A stretch of DNA of 64,000 bases from Fen-1058 sp964398185 (lineage in GTDB: Bacteria > Chloroflexota > Anaerolineae > Fen-1058). Position numbers and translations under genes: made by a program. The stretch lies in NCBI GenBank assembly GCA_964398185.1, contig CAYNML010000021.1:9414-73413 (forward strand). Direction: 5' to 3'. This document shows positions 50,856 through 58,417 of the stretch, piece by piece; the stretch's first letter is position 1; every line of letters starts with the position of its first letter. The notes below the pieces were generated by a model. The model saw only the letters and a program-made list of their open reading frames with translations, made no database searches and was not told where the DNA came from.

Positions 50856-50887
50856 TACCCGCAAATGTCCTCATCTTTGAAAGTTTT

Positions 50888-50916
50888 TGACGAATTGCTG
50901 CTCTTCGTTTATAATC
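50888..50916 (+). promoter_or_regulatory. sat promoter with TATAATCCCGC
   Basis: TTGACG (50888-50893), exactly 17 bases and TATAAT (50911-50916) followed by CCCGC; the sat ATG is 37 bases downstream. Confidence 0.85.
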
Positions 50917-50953
50917 CCGCCGCTTGCTAATCCATGTAGAAGGGAATCATCAC

Positions 50954-52105
50954 ATGCAGTCAATACACTCGACGCCCCACGCGGGCGTTTTTGTTGCCCC
51001 CGAACGCCGGGCGGCGCTCTTGCAGGAAGCGGCGCACCTGCCCCCCGTCACGCTCAGTCCGCTCTCCATCAGCGACGTTGAGCTGCTCGCCATCGGCGCG
51101 GTGGCGCCGTTGACGGGCTTCCTCACCCACGCCGACTACGAACGCGTCGTCAGCGAGATGCGCCTGACCAGCGGCCAGGTGTGGAGCATCCCGATCACGC
51201 TGCCGGTTGATCGCGAATTCGCCAATGCGATCAACGAAGGCCAACGTATCGCCCTGCAAGAACCCGATGGGCATATCCTCGCTCTCATGACTGTGCACGA
51301 GAAGTTCACCTACGACAAGCTGCGCGAAGCCCGCGAAGTCTTTCGCACGGAAGAAGAGAAGCACCCGGGTGTGGCGCGGCTCTACCAGCAGGGCGACGTC
51401 TTGTTGGGCGGTCCCGTCGAGGTGATCGATCTGCCGCACAACCGCCCCTTCATGGAGCATCGCCTGACCCCCGCCGAGACGCGCCAGTATTTTGCCGAGA
51501 AGGGTTGGAAGACCGTCGTTGGCTTCCAGACGCGCAATCCCGTGCACCGCTCGCACGAATACCTGCAGAAGGTTGCGCTCGAAATGGTCGATGGCCTGCT
51601 GCTGCATCCACTGGTCGGCGAGACGCAGGCTGAAGACATTCCCGCCGATGTACGCATGGCGTCCTACAAAGTCTTGCTGGAAAACTACTATCCCGCCGAT
51701 CGCACCTTGCTCAGCGTCTTCCCCGCGGCGATGCGCTACGCCGGCCCGCGTGAAGCCATCTTCCACGCATTGTGCCGCAAGAACTACGGCTGCACGCACT
51801 TCATCGTCGGACGCGATCATGCCGGGGTGGGCAATTACTATGGCACGTACGACGCGCAGCGCATCTTCGATCACTTCACCTACGAGGAATTGGGCATCAC
51901 ACCGTTGATGTTCGAGCACACCTACTATTGCAAGAAATGCGCAGCCATCGTCTCGTCCAAGACCTGCCCGCACGATTCGTCACAGCACTTGATTTTCAGC
52001 GGTACCGAAGTGCGCCGCCGGCTGCGCGCGGGTGAACCCCTCCCGATCGAATTCACGCGCCCCGAAGTAGGACAAGTCCTCATCGACGGTCTGCGCGAGA
52101 AATGA
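50954..52105 (+). CDS. sat: Sulfate adenylyltransferase (ATP sulfurylase)
   Basis: A 383-residue single-subunit ATP sulfurylase that makes adenosine 5'-phosphosulfate from ATP and sulfate. The substrate motif QTRNPVHRSHEYLQ (192-205), HPLVGETQAEDIP, MRYAGPREAIFHALCRKNYG and FIVGRDHAGVGNYYGTYDA are intact, and a CxxC ... C zinc-like knuckle (YYCKKCAAIVSSKTC) lies near the end. The start at 50954 has AGAAGGGAA upstream. It is the first gene of a unit with an AlkP-superfamily hydrolase and cysC, which fits PAPS production. Confidence 0.96.
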   Translation: MQSIHSTPHAGVFVAPERRAALLQEAAHLPPVTLSPLSISDVELLAIGAVAPLTGFLTHADYERVVSEMRLTSGQVWSIPITLPVDREFANAINEGQRIALQEPDGHILALMTVHEKFTYDKLREAREVFRTEEEKHPGVARLYQQGDVLLGGPVEVIDLPHNRPFMEHRLTPAETRQYFAEKGWKTVVGFQTRNPVHRSHEYLQKVALEMVDGLLLHPLVGETQAEDIPADVRMASYKVLLENYYPADRTLLSVFPAAMRYAGPREAIFHALCRKNYGCTHFIVGRDHAGVGNYYGTYDAQRIFDHFTYEELGITPLMFEHTYYCKKCAAIVSSKTCPHDSSQHLIFSGTEVRRRLRAGEPLPIEFTRPEVGQVLIDGLREK

Positions 52106-52150
52106 TGGAGGGGCGATCCGGTGTGATCGCCCAAATAGGGAATTTATCAC

Positions 52151-53533
52151 ATGAGCAAAGTCTTCATCATCGGTCTGGATTGCGCCGAGCCGACGCTGGT
52201 CTTTGATCGCTGGCGCGATCAACTGCCCAACCTTAGCCGGTTGCTGCAGCACGGCGTCTACGGCGATCTGGAATCGTGCACGCCTGCCATCACCGTGCCC
52301 GCGTGGAGCGTCATGATGTCCAGCAAAGATCCGGGCACGCTGGGCATTTACGGTTTTCGCAATCGCGCCGATCATTCCTACGACAAGATGACCATCGCCA
52401 CCGGCAGCGCGGTCAAAGAAGATCGCGTGTGGGATATCCTCAGTCGATCGGGCAAGCGGGTGAACGTGGTGGGCGTTCCCGGCACGTACCCGCCCCGATC
52501 GGTTAACGGCTGCCTCGTCGGCTGCTTCCTTACGCCCAGCATCGCTTCCAACTATACGCATCCCCCGGAGTTCAAACAGCAGATCGCCGAGTGGGTGGGT
52601 GAGTATCAGGTCGACGTGAAGGACTTCCGCACGGAGGACAAAGCCTACTTGCTCAAGCAGATCTACGACATGACCGAGACGCGCTGCAAGTTGGTCAAGC
52701 GGATGATCGTTGAGAAACCGTGGGATTTCTTCATGTTCGTCGAGATGGGAGTCGATCGCATCCATCACGGCCTGTGGAGCTACACCGACGAGCGGCACTG
52801 GCGTTACCAGCCGGGCAATCCCTTCGTCGATTCGATTCGCGACTACTACATCTACCTCGATCGTGAGATCGGCGAGATGCTGGATCTTCTGCCGCCGGAT
52901 ACCGTGGTGATGGTCGTATCCGATCACGGCGCCAAGTGCATGGACGGCGGCATCGCCATCAACGAATGGCTGCGCCGCGAAGGCTATCTGGTTTTAGATC
53001 AAGACAACCCGGCGAGCATGACGCCGCTGGAGCGCGTCAAAGTCGATTGGAGCAAGACCAGGGCGTGGAGCTCCGGCGGTTACTACGCGCGCATCTTCAT
53101 GAACGTGCAGGGCCGCGAGCCGAACGGCCTCATCGCCCCTGCTGATTACGAGCGCGAGCGCGACGAGTTGGCTCGCCGCCTCATCGCGATCCCCGGCCCC
53201 AACGGCCAGGACATCGGCACCAAAGTCTTCAAACCCGAAGAAATCTATCACGCCGTCAACAACATCGCGCCCGATCTCATCGTCTACTTTGGCGATCTGG
53301 CGTGGCGCTCCGTCGGCTCACTCGGTCTCGAGAGCATCTACACCTTCGAGAACGATACCGGCCCCGACGATGCCAATCACGCGCAGCAGGGGATGTACAT
53401 TCTTTACGATCCCGCGCGCAATCTGGGCGGCCGTCGTCTGCCGGCGAAAATCATGGATGTCGCGCCGACCGTGCTGCACTATATGAACGAACCAATCCCG
53501 GCGGACATGCAGGGCAAGGTTATCGAAGCGTAA
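52151..53533 (+). CDS. Alkaline-phosphatase-superfamily hydrolase between sat and cysC
   Basis: A 460-residue member of the type I phosphodiesterase/nucleotide pyrophosphatase group. It has FIIGLDCAEPTLVFDRW, TVPAWSVMMSSKDPGTLGIYGF with likely nucleophile S53, FVEMGVDRIHHGLW, VVMVVSDHGAKCMDG and, near the end, the PDDANHAQQGMYILY histidine segment. There is no signal peptide. It lies 45 bases after sat and 44 before cysC, so all three should be co-transcribed; the hydrolase may act on PAP, APS/PAPS or a sulfated or phosphorylated glycan precursor, none of which the sequence proves. It is clearly diverged from the family member at 45572. Confidence 0.88.
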   Translation: MSKVFIIGLDCAEPTLVFDRWRDQLPNLSRLLQHGVYGDLESCTPAITVPAWSVMMSSKDPGTLGIYGFRNRADHSYDKMTIATGSAVKEDRVWDILSRSGKRVNVVGVPGTYPPRSVNGCLVGCFLTPSIASNYTHPPEFKQQIAEWVGEYQVDVKDFRTEDKAYLLKQIYDMTETRCKLVKRMIVEKPWDFFMFVEMGVDRIHHGLWSYTDERHWRYQPGNPFVDSIRDYYIYLDREIGEMLDLLPPDTVVMVVSDHGAKCMDGGIAINEWLRREGYLVLDQDNPASMTPLERVKVDWSKTRAWSSGGYYARIFMNVQGREPNGLIAPADYERERDELARRLIAIPGPNGQDIGTKVFKPEEIYHAVNNIAPDLIVYFGDLAWRSVGSLGLESIYTFENDTGPDDANHAQQGMYILYDPARNLGGRRLPAKIMDVAPTVLHYMNEPIPADMQGKVIEA

Positions 53534-53540
53534 CAGGCCG

Positions 53541-53562
53541 TGTTACGCAGTACGCATTACTC
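53541..53562. repeat. Short heptamer array (TTACGCA)
   Basis: TTACGCA, GTACGCA, TTACTCT in the gap upstream of cysC; the same family recurs at 2960-2996 and 54350-54379. Confidence 0.55.
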
Positions 53563-53577
53563 TTCAAGGAAAGAATC

Positions 53578-54123
53578 ATGGTGAATCTGGAAAATGGTTG
53601 TACCGTCTGGTTTACGGGCTTGTCGGGCGCAGGCAAATCGACGGTCTCAGAAATCATCGAGGCCGAATTGAAAGAGCGCAATCTGCGCGTGGAAGTGCTG
53701 GACGGCGATGTAATCCGCACACATTTGTCGAAGGGTCTCGGCTTCAGCAAGGCCGATCGGGATACCAACATCCGCCGCATCGGCTGGGTGTGCGAGGTGC
53801 TCGCGCGCAACGGCGTCGTGGCCGTCGCGGCGGCCATCTCGCCCTATCGCGACATCCGCGATGAAGTGCGCGGCAAGATTGGCCGCTTTGTGGAAGTGTA
53901 CATGGAATGCCCCGTGCCGGTGCTGGCCGAACGGGATGTGAAGGGCCTTTACAAAAAGGCGCTGGCCGGCGAGATCAAGAACTTCACCGGCGTCGATGAT
54001 CCCTACGAACCGCCGCTCAATCCCGAAGTGGTCTGCCACACCGACGGGCGCGAGACGCCCCAGCAAAGCGCGGCCAAAGTCATCCGCAAGCTGGAAGAGC
54101 TGGGCTACATTCCGCTCGCCTAG
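53578..54123 (+). CDS. cysC: Adenylylsulfate kinase
   Basis: A 181-residue APS kinase producing PAPS. It has Walker A GLSGAGKS (14-21), the APS-binding DGDVIRTHLSKGLGFSKADRDTN, AISPYR, and the signature loop FTGVDDPYEPPLNPE. The start at 53578 has AAGGAAAG upstream; readings that extend further into the preceding gene are spurious. Because sat and cysC are present but no APS/PAPS reductase lies in the window, PAPS may be used for sulfation as well as assimilation. Confidence 0.95.
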   Translation: MVNLENGCTVWFTGLSGAGKSTVSEIIEAELKERNLRVEVLDGDVIRTHLSKGLGFSKADRDTNIRRIGWVCEVLARNGVVAVAAAISPYRDIRDEVRGKIGRFVEVYMECPVPVLAERDVKGLYKKALAGEIKNFTGVDDPYEPPLNPEVVCHTDGRETPQQSAAKVIRKLEELGYIPLA

Positions 54124-54153
54124 CCACAATGCTGTTTAGATAAGGCTTCAAGC

Positions 54154-54190
54154 CCGCGTCCGCGCGGGTGGCCCAACCGCGCGGACGCGG
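54154..54190. repeat. GC-rich hairpin after cysC
   Basis: CCGCGTCCGCGCGG (54154-54167) / CCGCGCGGACGCGG (54177-54190), a perfect 14-bp stem with a 9-base loop and no U-tract. Together with the next repeat it fills the space after cysC. Confidence 0.65.
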
Positions 54191-54229
54191 TTGGTGAGCG
54201 CTAACTAAACCATATTGCGCCTAGCCAGA

Positions 54230-54288
54230 TCTGTCAGGCGGCGCACAGCATACTCGGATACAGGCGCTGGCCTGCGCCACCTGACAGA
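54230..54288. repeat. Inverted repeat TCTGTCAGG...CCTGACAGA
   Basis: Sixteen-base arms (54230-54245 and 54273-54288) match at 15 positions (TCTGTCAGGCGGCGCA against TGCGCCACCTGACAGA). It looks like a small dispersed palindromic element rather than a terminator. Confidence 0.6.
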
Positions 54289-54307
54289 CCTATCACTGTC
54301 AAACAAA

Positions 54308-54345
54308 AAAAGTCCGATTGGGCCTGGTTGCTCAGTCGGACTTTT
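54308..54345. terminator. Bidirectional terminator between cysC and the M42 genes
   Basis: AAAAGTCCGA (54308-54317) / TCGGACTTTT (54336-54345) with A- and T-runs on either side works for both strands between convergent genes. Confidence 0.8.
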
Positions 54346-54349
54346 GATT

Positions 54350-54379
54350 TACGCATTACTCGTTACTCGTTACTCATCA
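54350..54379. repeat. Heptamer array (TTACTCG) encoding a C-terminus
   Basis: TTACGCA, TTACTCG, TTACTCG, TTACTCA. Read on the minus strand it provides the last residues MSNE and the TAA stop of the aminopeptidase gene ending at 54363. Confidence 0.8.
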
Positions 54380-55364
54380 CGATCGGCTTCTTCAGCAGCT
54401 CCACCAGCAGCTTCACCGCATTCTCCACGTCTCCCAGATCGATCATCTCCACCTGGCTGTGCACGTAGCGCGCGGGCACGACCACGCCGCCGCTGGGCAC
54501 ACCTTCGCGCACAGTCTGCACCACCTGCACGTCGGTGGTGCCGAGCTTGAAGATTTCCAGTTGATATGGAATCCTGGCGGCCTCGGCGCGCTGCACCATC
54601 CAATTCTTCACGCGCGGGTCGGCGATCATGCCGGCGTCGCGCACTTTGATGGCCGGGCCTTTGCCCATCTCCACGGCCATGGGCTGCGCTTTGGGTGTGT
54701 CGCCAGTGCCCGTCACATCGACCGCGATGGCGATGTCGGGATCGATGCTGAAGGCCGCCGTGCGCGCACCTACCGAAGTGATTTCTTCCTGCACGCTGAA
54801 CACGAAGTACACTTCGTGCGGCGTCTTTTTCAGGCGGCGCAGCGTCTCGATAAGGATGGCGCAGCCGATGCGATCGTCCAGCGACTTGGCGATCAAGCGC
54901 TCGCCGACCGTCTCCAATCCTTGATGGAAGATGGCGGCATCGCCCACCTTCACCGGGCAATCGTCCTTGTTCGATGCGCCCACGTCGATGTAGAGTTGAT
55001 CGAGCGTAGGGGCCTTGGCGGCATCGTCCCGCCGATCGGCTTCCAACACGCCCAGGCGGCCGTCGGCAAAGCGCACGCGCGCGCCCACGCTGTACAGCGG
55101 GAACACGCCGCCCAACGGCGCCACGCGCAAGTAGCCGCGCTTGTCCACGTGCGTCACCATCAGGCCGATCTCGTCCATGTGCGCGACGAGCATGATCTTC
55201 TTGCCGTTGCCCGTGCCGCGCTTGACAGCGATGAGATCGCCCAGCTTGCCGATGCGAATTTCATCGGCCAGACCTTTGACCTCGGCGCGGATGAGAGCGC
55301 GCACTTCGTCTTCAAAGCCCACCGGCCCGAAACTCTCTACCAGTTTGCGAATGAGTTCTTTCAC
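54363..55364 (-). CDS. M42 family metallo-aminopeptidase
   Basis: A 333-residue dizinc peptidase of the glutamyl-aminopeptidase/TET type. Ligands: H62 in AHMDEIG, D163 in SLDDRIG, the catalytic pair E193-E194 in VQEEITSVGA, D216 in IAVDVTG and H302 in YVHSQVE, all intact. M42 enzymes form large dodecamers that trim peptides in the cytosol; one subclass are cellulase-associated or deblocking enzymes. The start is GTG at 55364 with GAGG upstream. The last residues and stop codon come from a heptamer array. It is the third of three tandem paralogues. Confidence 0.93.
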   Translation of the reverse strand: MKELIRKLVESFGPVGFEDEVRALIRAEVKGLADEIRIGKLGDLIAVKRGTGNGKKIMLVAHMDEIGLMVTHVDKRGYLRVAPLGGVFPLYSVGARVRFADGRLGVLEADRRDDAAKAPTLDQLYIDVGASNKDDCPVKVGDAAIFHQGLETVGERLIAKSLDDRIGCAILIETLRRLKKTPHEVYFVFSVQEEITSVGARTAAFSIDPDIAIAVDVTGTGDTPKAQPMAVEMGKGPAIKVRDAGMIADPRVKNWMVQRAEAARIPYQLEIFKLGTTDVQVVQTVREGVPSGGVVVPARYVHSQVEMIDLGDVENAVKLLVELLKKPIVMSNE

Positions 55365-55382
55365 GTATGCCTCAGTTTGGGC

Positions 55383-55473
55383 GTCATTGCGAGGAGCGCT
55401 GTTGGCGACGAAGCAATCTCACTCTCGAACAAGGAGATTGCTTCGCCGCGATGATGCTGCGGCTCGCAATGAC
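55383..55473. repeat. Dispersed palindromic element GTCATTGCGAG...CTCGCAATGAC
   Basis: Ends GTCATTGCGAG (55383-55393) and CTCGCAATGAC (55463-55473) are inverted, as are the inner GAAGCAATCTC (55410-55420) and GAGATTGCTTC (55434-55444). This 91-base nested palindrome matches a type seen between genes in unrelated bacteria. Its right end abuts the stop codon of the next M42 gene. Confidence 0.75.
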
Positions 55474-56519
55474 TACTGTCGATGCAGCACCTGCGGCGTC
55501 AGGCGCGCCACACTTTCCTGCACCAGCTTCACGGTGGCGCGCACATCCTTCAGATAGATGAGCGACGCGGGCGAGTGCAGATAGCGCGCCGGAACCGAAA
55601 CCGAGATCGTCGGCACACCCGATCGGGCGGGAATGATGCCGCCGGCATTGGTGCCGCCGCCGCCCGGCTGCCGAATCTGATACGGGATCTGCAACGCATC
55701 GCCCGTCGTCATGAAATGCCGCACCAGGCGCGGATCGGACAGATCGCGGCGCGTCATCACGTAAATGGCCGGGCCGTATCCCAGGCGCGTATTGGGGCTG
55801 ACGTCCTGATCGATCGTAGGCGGCAGATCATTGGCGGGTGTCGTGTCGATGGCGACGGCCGCATCGGGATCGAACGCGTGCGCAGCCACCCTCGCACCGC
55901 GCAAGCCCACTTCTTCCTGCACGGTGAAGGCCGCCAGAATCTCCACCGGTAAACGCGGCCCGCGCAAAATCTCGATCAGCACCGCGCAGCCCGCGCGATC
56001 GTCCAGCGCTTTACCGCTGGCCGCGCCGTTCCACGTGCGGAACTCGGTGGCGAAGACGGCGGTCTGTCCGACCGTGACGAGGTTGTTCGCCTCGCTGGCG
56101 CTGGCTGCGCCGATGTCGATGGCGAGGTCTTCGATCTTGACGACGCTCAGCTCGCCGTCGAGCAAGTGGATCGGCTTCACGCCGATGACGCCGGGGATCC
56201 GATCGGGTCCGACGAGCACCGCCTTGCCCGGCAAAATGCGATCGTCGATGCCGCCCACGGCGCGGAACTTCAACGAGCCGTCGTCGTTCGCGCCGAAGAT
56301 CATGAAGCCGATTTCGTCCAGGTGCGCGTCGAGCATGACGCGGAGTTTTGCTCGGCCGCCGGCGCGTTTCACCGCGAGCACATTGCCCATGGTGTCCACG
56401 CGCCATTCGTCGACGTGATCTTTGATCAGATCGATCACCAGCCGGCGCACGGCGCTTTCCGCGCCGGAGACGCCGGGGGCGTTGGAGAGATGCTTGAGGT
56501 TGGTTAGTAAACTGGCCAT
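55473..56519 (-). CDS. M42 family metallo-aminopeptidase
   Basis: A 348-residue paralogue with DAHLDEIG, KALDDRAGC, TVQEEVGLRGA, AIDTTPAND and RYLHSPAS, so all metal ligands and the catalytic Glu are kept. It differs from its neighbours in loops (for example the QPGGGGTNAGG substrate segment), suggesting a different cleavage preference. The start is ATG at 56519; a longer reading to 56558 passes through an octamer repeat and has no family match. No clear Shine-Dalgarno is visible. Confidence 0.93.
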   Translation of the reverse strand: MASLLTNLKHLSNAPGVSGAESAVRRLVIDLIKDHVDEWRVDTMGNVLAVKRAGGRAKLRVMLDAHLDEIGFMIFGANDDGSLKFRAVGGIDDRILPGKAVLVGPDRIPGVIGVKPIHLLDGELSVVKIEDLAIDIGAASASEANNLVTVGQTAVFATEFRTWNGAASGKALDDRAGCAVLIEILRGPRLPVEILAAFTVQEEVGLRGARVAAHAFDPDAAVAIDTTPANDLPPTIDQDVSPNTRLGYGPAIYVMTRRDLSDPRLVRHFMTTGDALQIPYQIRQPGGGGTNAGGIIPARSGVPTISVSVPARYLHSPASLIYLKDVRATVKLVQESVARLTPQVLHRQ

Positions 56520-56536
56520 ACTGAAATATTCTTGAG

Positions 56537-56629
56537 CATGACACGCAGCGCGTGACACGATGACAGGGTGACATGGTGATCTCTGCGCGAGATCATCCGG
56601 TCATCTCTTCAGCTTGTCACCTTGTCAGG
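56537..56629. repeat. Octamer array (TGACAnGG) with inverted right arm
   Basis: Units TGACACGA, TGACAGGG, TGACATGG on the left and the inverted TTGTCACC, TTGTCAGG on the right. The period is eight here. The right arm, read on the minus strand, encodes the C-terminal residues DKVTS and the stop of the M42 gene ending at 56609. Confidence 0.7.
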
Positions 56630-57700
56630 AAAATCCACAAGGGATTGGTAAAATTCCTCATCCAGCCCGCGAATGAATTCCGCCAACAAACGGCCGGTGC
56701 GTTCGATGTCGGCGAGGGCGACGGTCTCAACGGGCGTGTGCATGGATCGGATCGGAATCGCCACAATGCCGGTGGGGATACCTTCGTGCGCCACTTGAAT
56801 GGCCCAGCCGTCGGTGCCGCTGTGTCCTGTCAAAGGTTCCAGCCGCGTCTCGAGTTCCAACCGTTTGGCGGCGTCGCGCAGTCCCTGCGTCATCCGGGGG
56901 TGCATGTTGGGGCCGACGTTGATGGTGGGGCCCTTGTCCAGCGCGAACGTCTCCACGTCGGTGACGTTGTATTGCGCCGCATAGGTCACATCGATGGCGA
57001 TAGCCACGTCGGGCCGCAAGGCGAAGGCGCTGGTGGCCGCGCCCAGCAAGCCGACTTCCTCCTGCACGGTGGCGACGGCCAGCACGTCCCACTGAGGCTG
57101 GATTTGCTGCAGCAGTTCAAGACACACGGCTACGGCGCTGATCGAGGCGCGATTGTCAAAGGCCTTGCCGGCCAGCAGGCCATTTTTCAATTCCAGCACC
57201 GAGCGCCGCAGCGAGATCAAATCGCCCACGCGCACCAGCTGCGCCACTTGCCGGGCGGGCAGGCCCACATCGATCCAGAGATGATCAAGTGGAATCACTT
57301 TGTGGCGTTCGGTGGTTTTCAACAAATGCGGTGGTGTGCTGGCGATGAGGCCGGGCAGATCGCGGCGGCCATGCACGATGACTTCCTGGCCGGGCAGAAT
57401 GCGCGCATCGACGCCGCCCAGCGCGACGACGTGCAGGAAGCCGTGCTTGACCCCGGCCACCATCAGGCCGATTTCGTCCATGTGCGTGGCGAGCATGATC
57501 GAGCGGCGGGGTGCGGTACCCCGATCGGTTCCGCGGCGCGGAGTACCGCGCCGAACTGCGAGCGCGTTGCCCATTTTGTCCACGCGTGTTTCAGTCGCCC
57601 CGCGGCCCCATTCGCGCAGCACCAGCGAGCGAATTTCGCTTTCGTGACCGGAAATCCCGGGCGTGACAGACAATTGTTTGAGCAGGGCGGCAGTGTCCAT
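56609..57700 (-). CDS. M42 family metallo-aminopeptidase with palindromic insertion
   Basis: A 363-residue paralogue with THMDEIG, KAFDNRASI (DN in place of the usual DD), TVQEEVGLLGA, AIDVTYA and RSMHTPVE. Between the strand NALAVRRG and RRSIMLATHMDEIG there is an extra, Arg/Gly/Thr-rich stretch coded by a palindrome at 57513-57549. The start at 57700 is six bases after the stop of the upstream Thr/Pro-rich protein. The final residues and stop are contributed by an octamer array. Confidence 0.93.
   Translation of the reverse strand: MDTAALLKQLSVTPGISGHESEIRSLVLREWGRGATETRVDKMGNALAVRRGTPRRGTDRGTAPRRSIMLATHMDEIGLMVAGVKHGFLHVVALGGVDARILPGQEVIVHGRRDLPGLIASTPPHLLKTTERHKVIPLDHLWIDVGLPARQVAQLVRVGDLISLRRSVLELKNGLLAGKAFDNRASISAVAVCLELLQQIQPQWDVLAVATVQEEVGLLGAATSAFALRPDVAIAIDVTYAAQYNVTDVETFALDKGPTINVGPNMHPRMTQGLRDAAKRLELETRLEPLTGHSGTDGWAIQVAHEGIPTGIVAIPIRSMHTPVETVALADIERTGRLLAEFIRGLDEEFYQSLVDFPDKVTS
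57513..57549. repeat. Palindromic insertion inside the M42 gene
   Basis: GCGGTAC (57513-57519) and GTACCGC (57543-57549) enclose CCGATCGG and CCGCGG palindromes. The encoded residues are extra relative to the two neighbouring paralogues, and the frame is preserved. Confidence 0.6.
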
Positions 57701-57706
57701 AGCGCA

Positions 57707-58219
57707 TTATCCGCCGGTTGCGGGTGGTGTTTCCGTCGGTGTGGCTGTCGGCGTTTCCGTGGGCGTTTCGGTGGGTGTTGGCGTGAAAGTCGCGGTCGGC
57801 TCCACCGTGGGCGTAAAGGTTGAAGTTGGTTCAGGCGTATTCGTCGCCACCGTGGGCGTGACCGTCGGAATGGCGGTGGTCGTCGCCGTGGGCGTCTCGG
57901 TGGGCGTCGGCGTTTCGGTCGGAGTGCCAGTCAGCGTGGCGGTCGGCGTAGGGCCGGGCGTGGGTGTGTGCGTAATCGTCGGCGGCAGCCAGTTGGTGGG
58001 CGTCGGCTCCACGGTAGTATTGGCGGGCAGGGTGGCTGTGGCCGCGCCAACGGTGGGCGTGGGCGTGGGCGTGCCGGCGGTGACGGGCGCGCGACCGCTG
58101 GGAGCCAGCGCCAGCGCGGTTACTCCAAGGCAGTAACAGGGCAACGTCAGCGCAATGATGCCGATGAAGATGAGATACAGCCGCCGTTGCCGCGGCGGCA
58201 AGCCGTCGAACCAGCCCAT
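57707..58219 (-). CDS. Membrane-anchored Thr/Pro-rich protein
   Basis: A 170-residue protein: a short cytosolic N-terminus (GWFDGLPPRQRRLY), one membrane helix (about 18-40), then about 125 extracytoplasmic residues made almost wholly of Thr-Pro units (for example TPTETPTPTETPT). Such tails act as extended, often glycosylated spacers. ATG 58219 has AGGAG nine bases upstream and is preferred over TTG 58249. It is followed by the M42 gene after six bases. No domain is recognised. Confidence 0.75.
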   Translation of the reverse strand: MGWFDGLPPRQRRLYLIFIGIIALTLPCYCLGVTALALAPSGRAPVTAGTPTPTPTVGAATATLPANTTVEPTPTNWLPPTITHTPTPGPTPTATLTGTPTETPTPTETPTATTTAIPTVTPTVATNTPEPTSTFTPTVEPTATFTPTPTETPTETPTATPTETPPATGG

Positions 58220-58335
58220 GCCGGCGAACTCCTGTGGGGATGCGTACAACCGATCGGTCCCGGGGGCGACCGCGCGTGGATGATAGCATTATCGATCGGG
58301 CTTGTCAAACATGGCGCGCATAAAAATCCCCTCAT

Positions 58336-58363
58336 TTGACGGATTGCCCAGAATCGGTAAAAT
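58336..58363 (+). promoter_or_regulatory. Promoter of the LysM protein gene
   Basis: TTGACG (58336-58341), 16 bases and TAAAAT (58358-58363), 54 bases upstream of the ATG at 58418. Confidence 0.55.
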
Positions 58364-58417
58364 TGCGCCGACGCCAACGCCGGTTGGCAGTGTAGTCTGT
58401 TTTCAGGAGTGTCTCTG

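Noticed and set aside
57663..58136. A plus-strand frame encoding a Val/Gly repeat protein
   Set aside because: It is the antisense reading of the Thr/Pro repeats of the minus-strand membrane protein and has no start signal.
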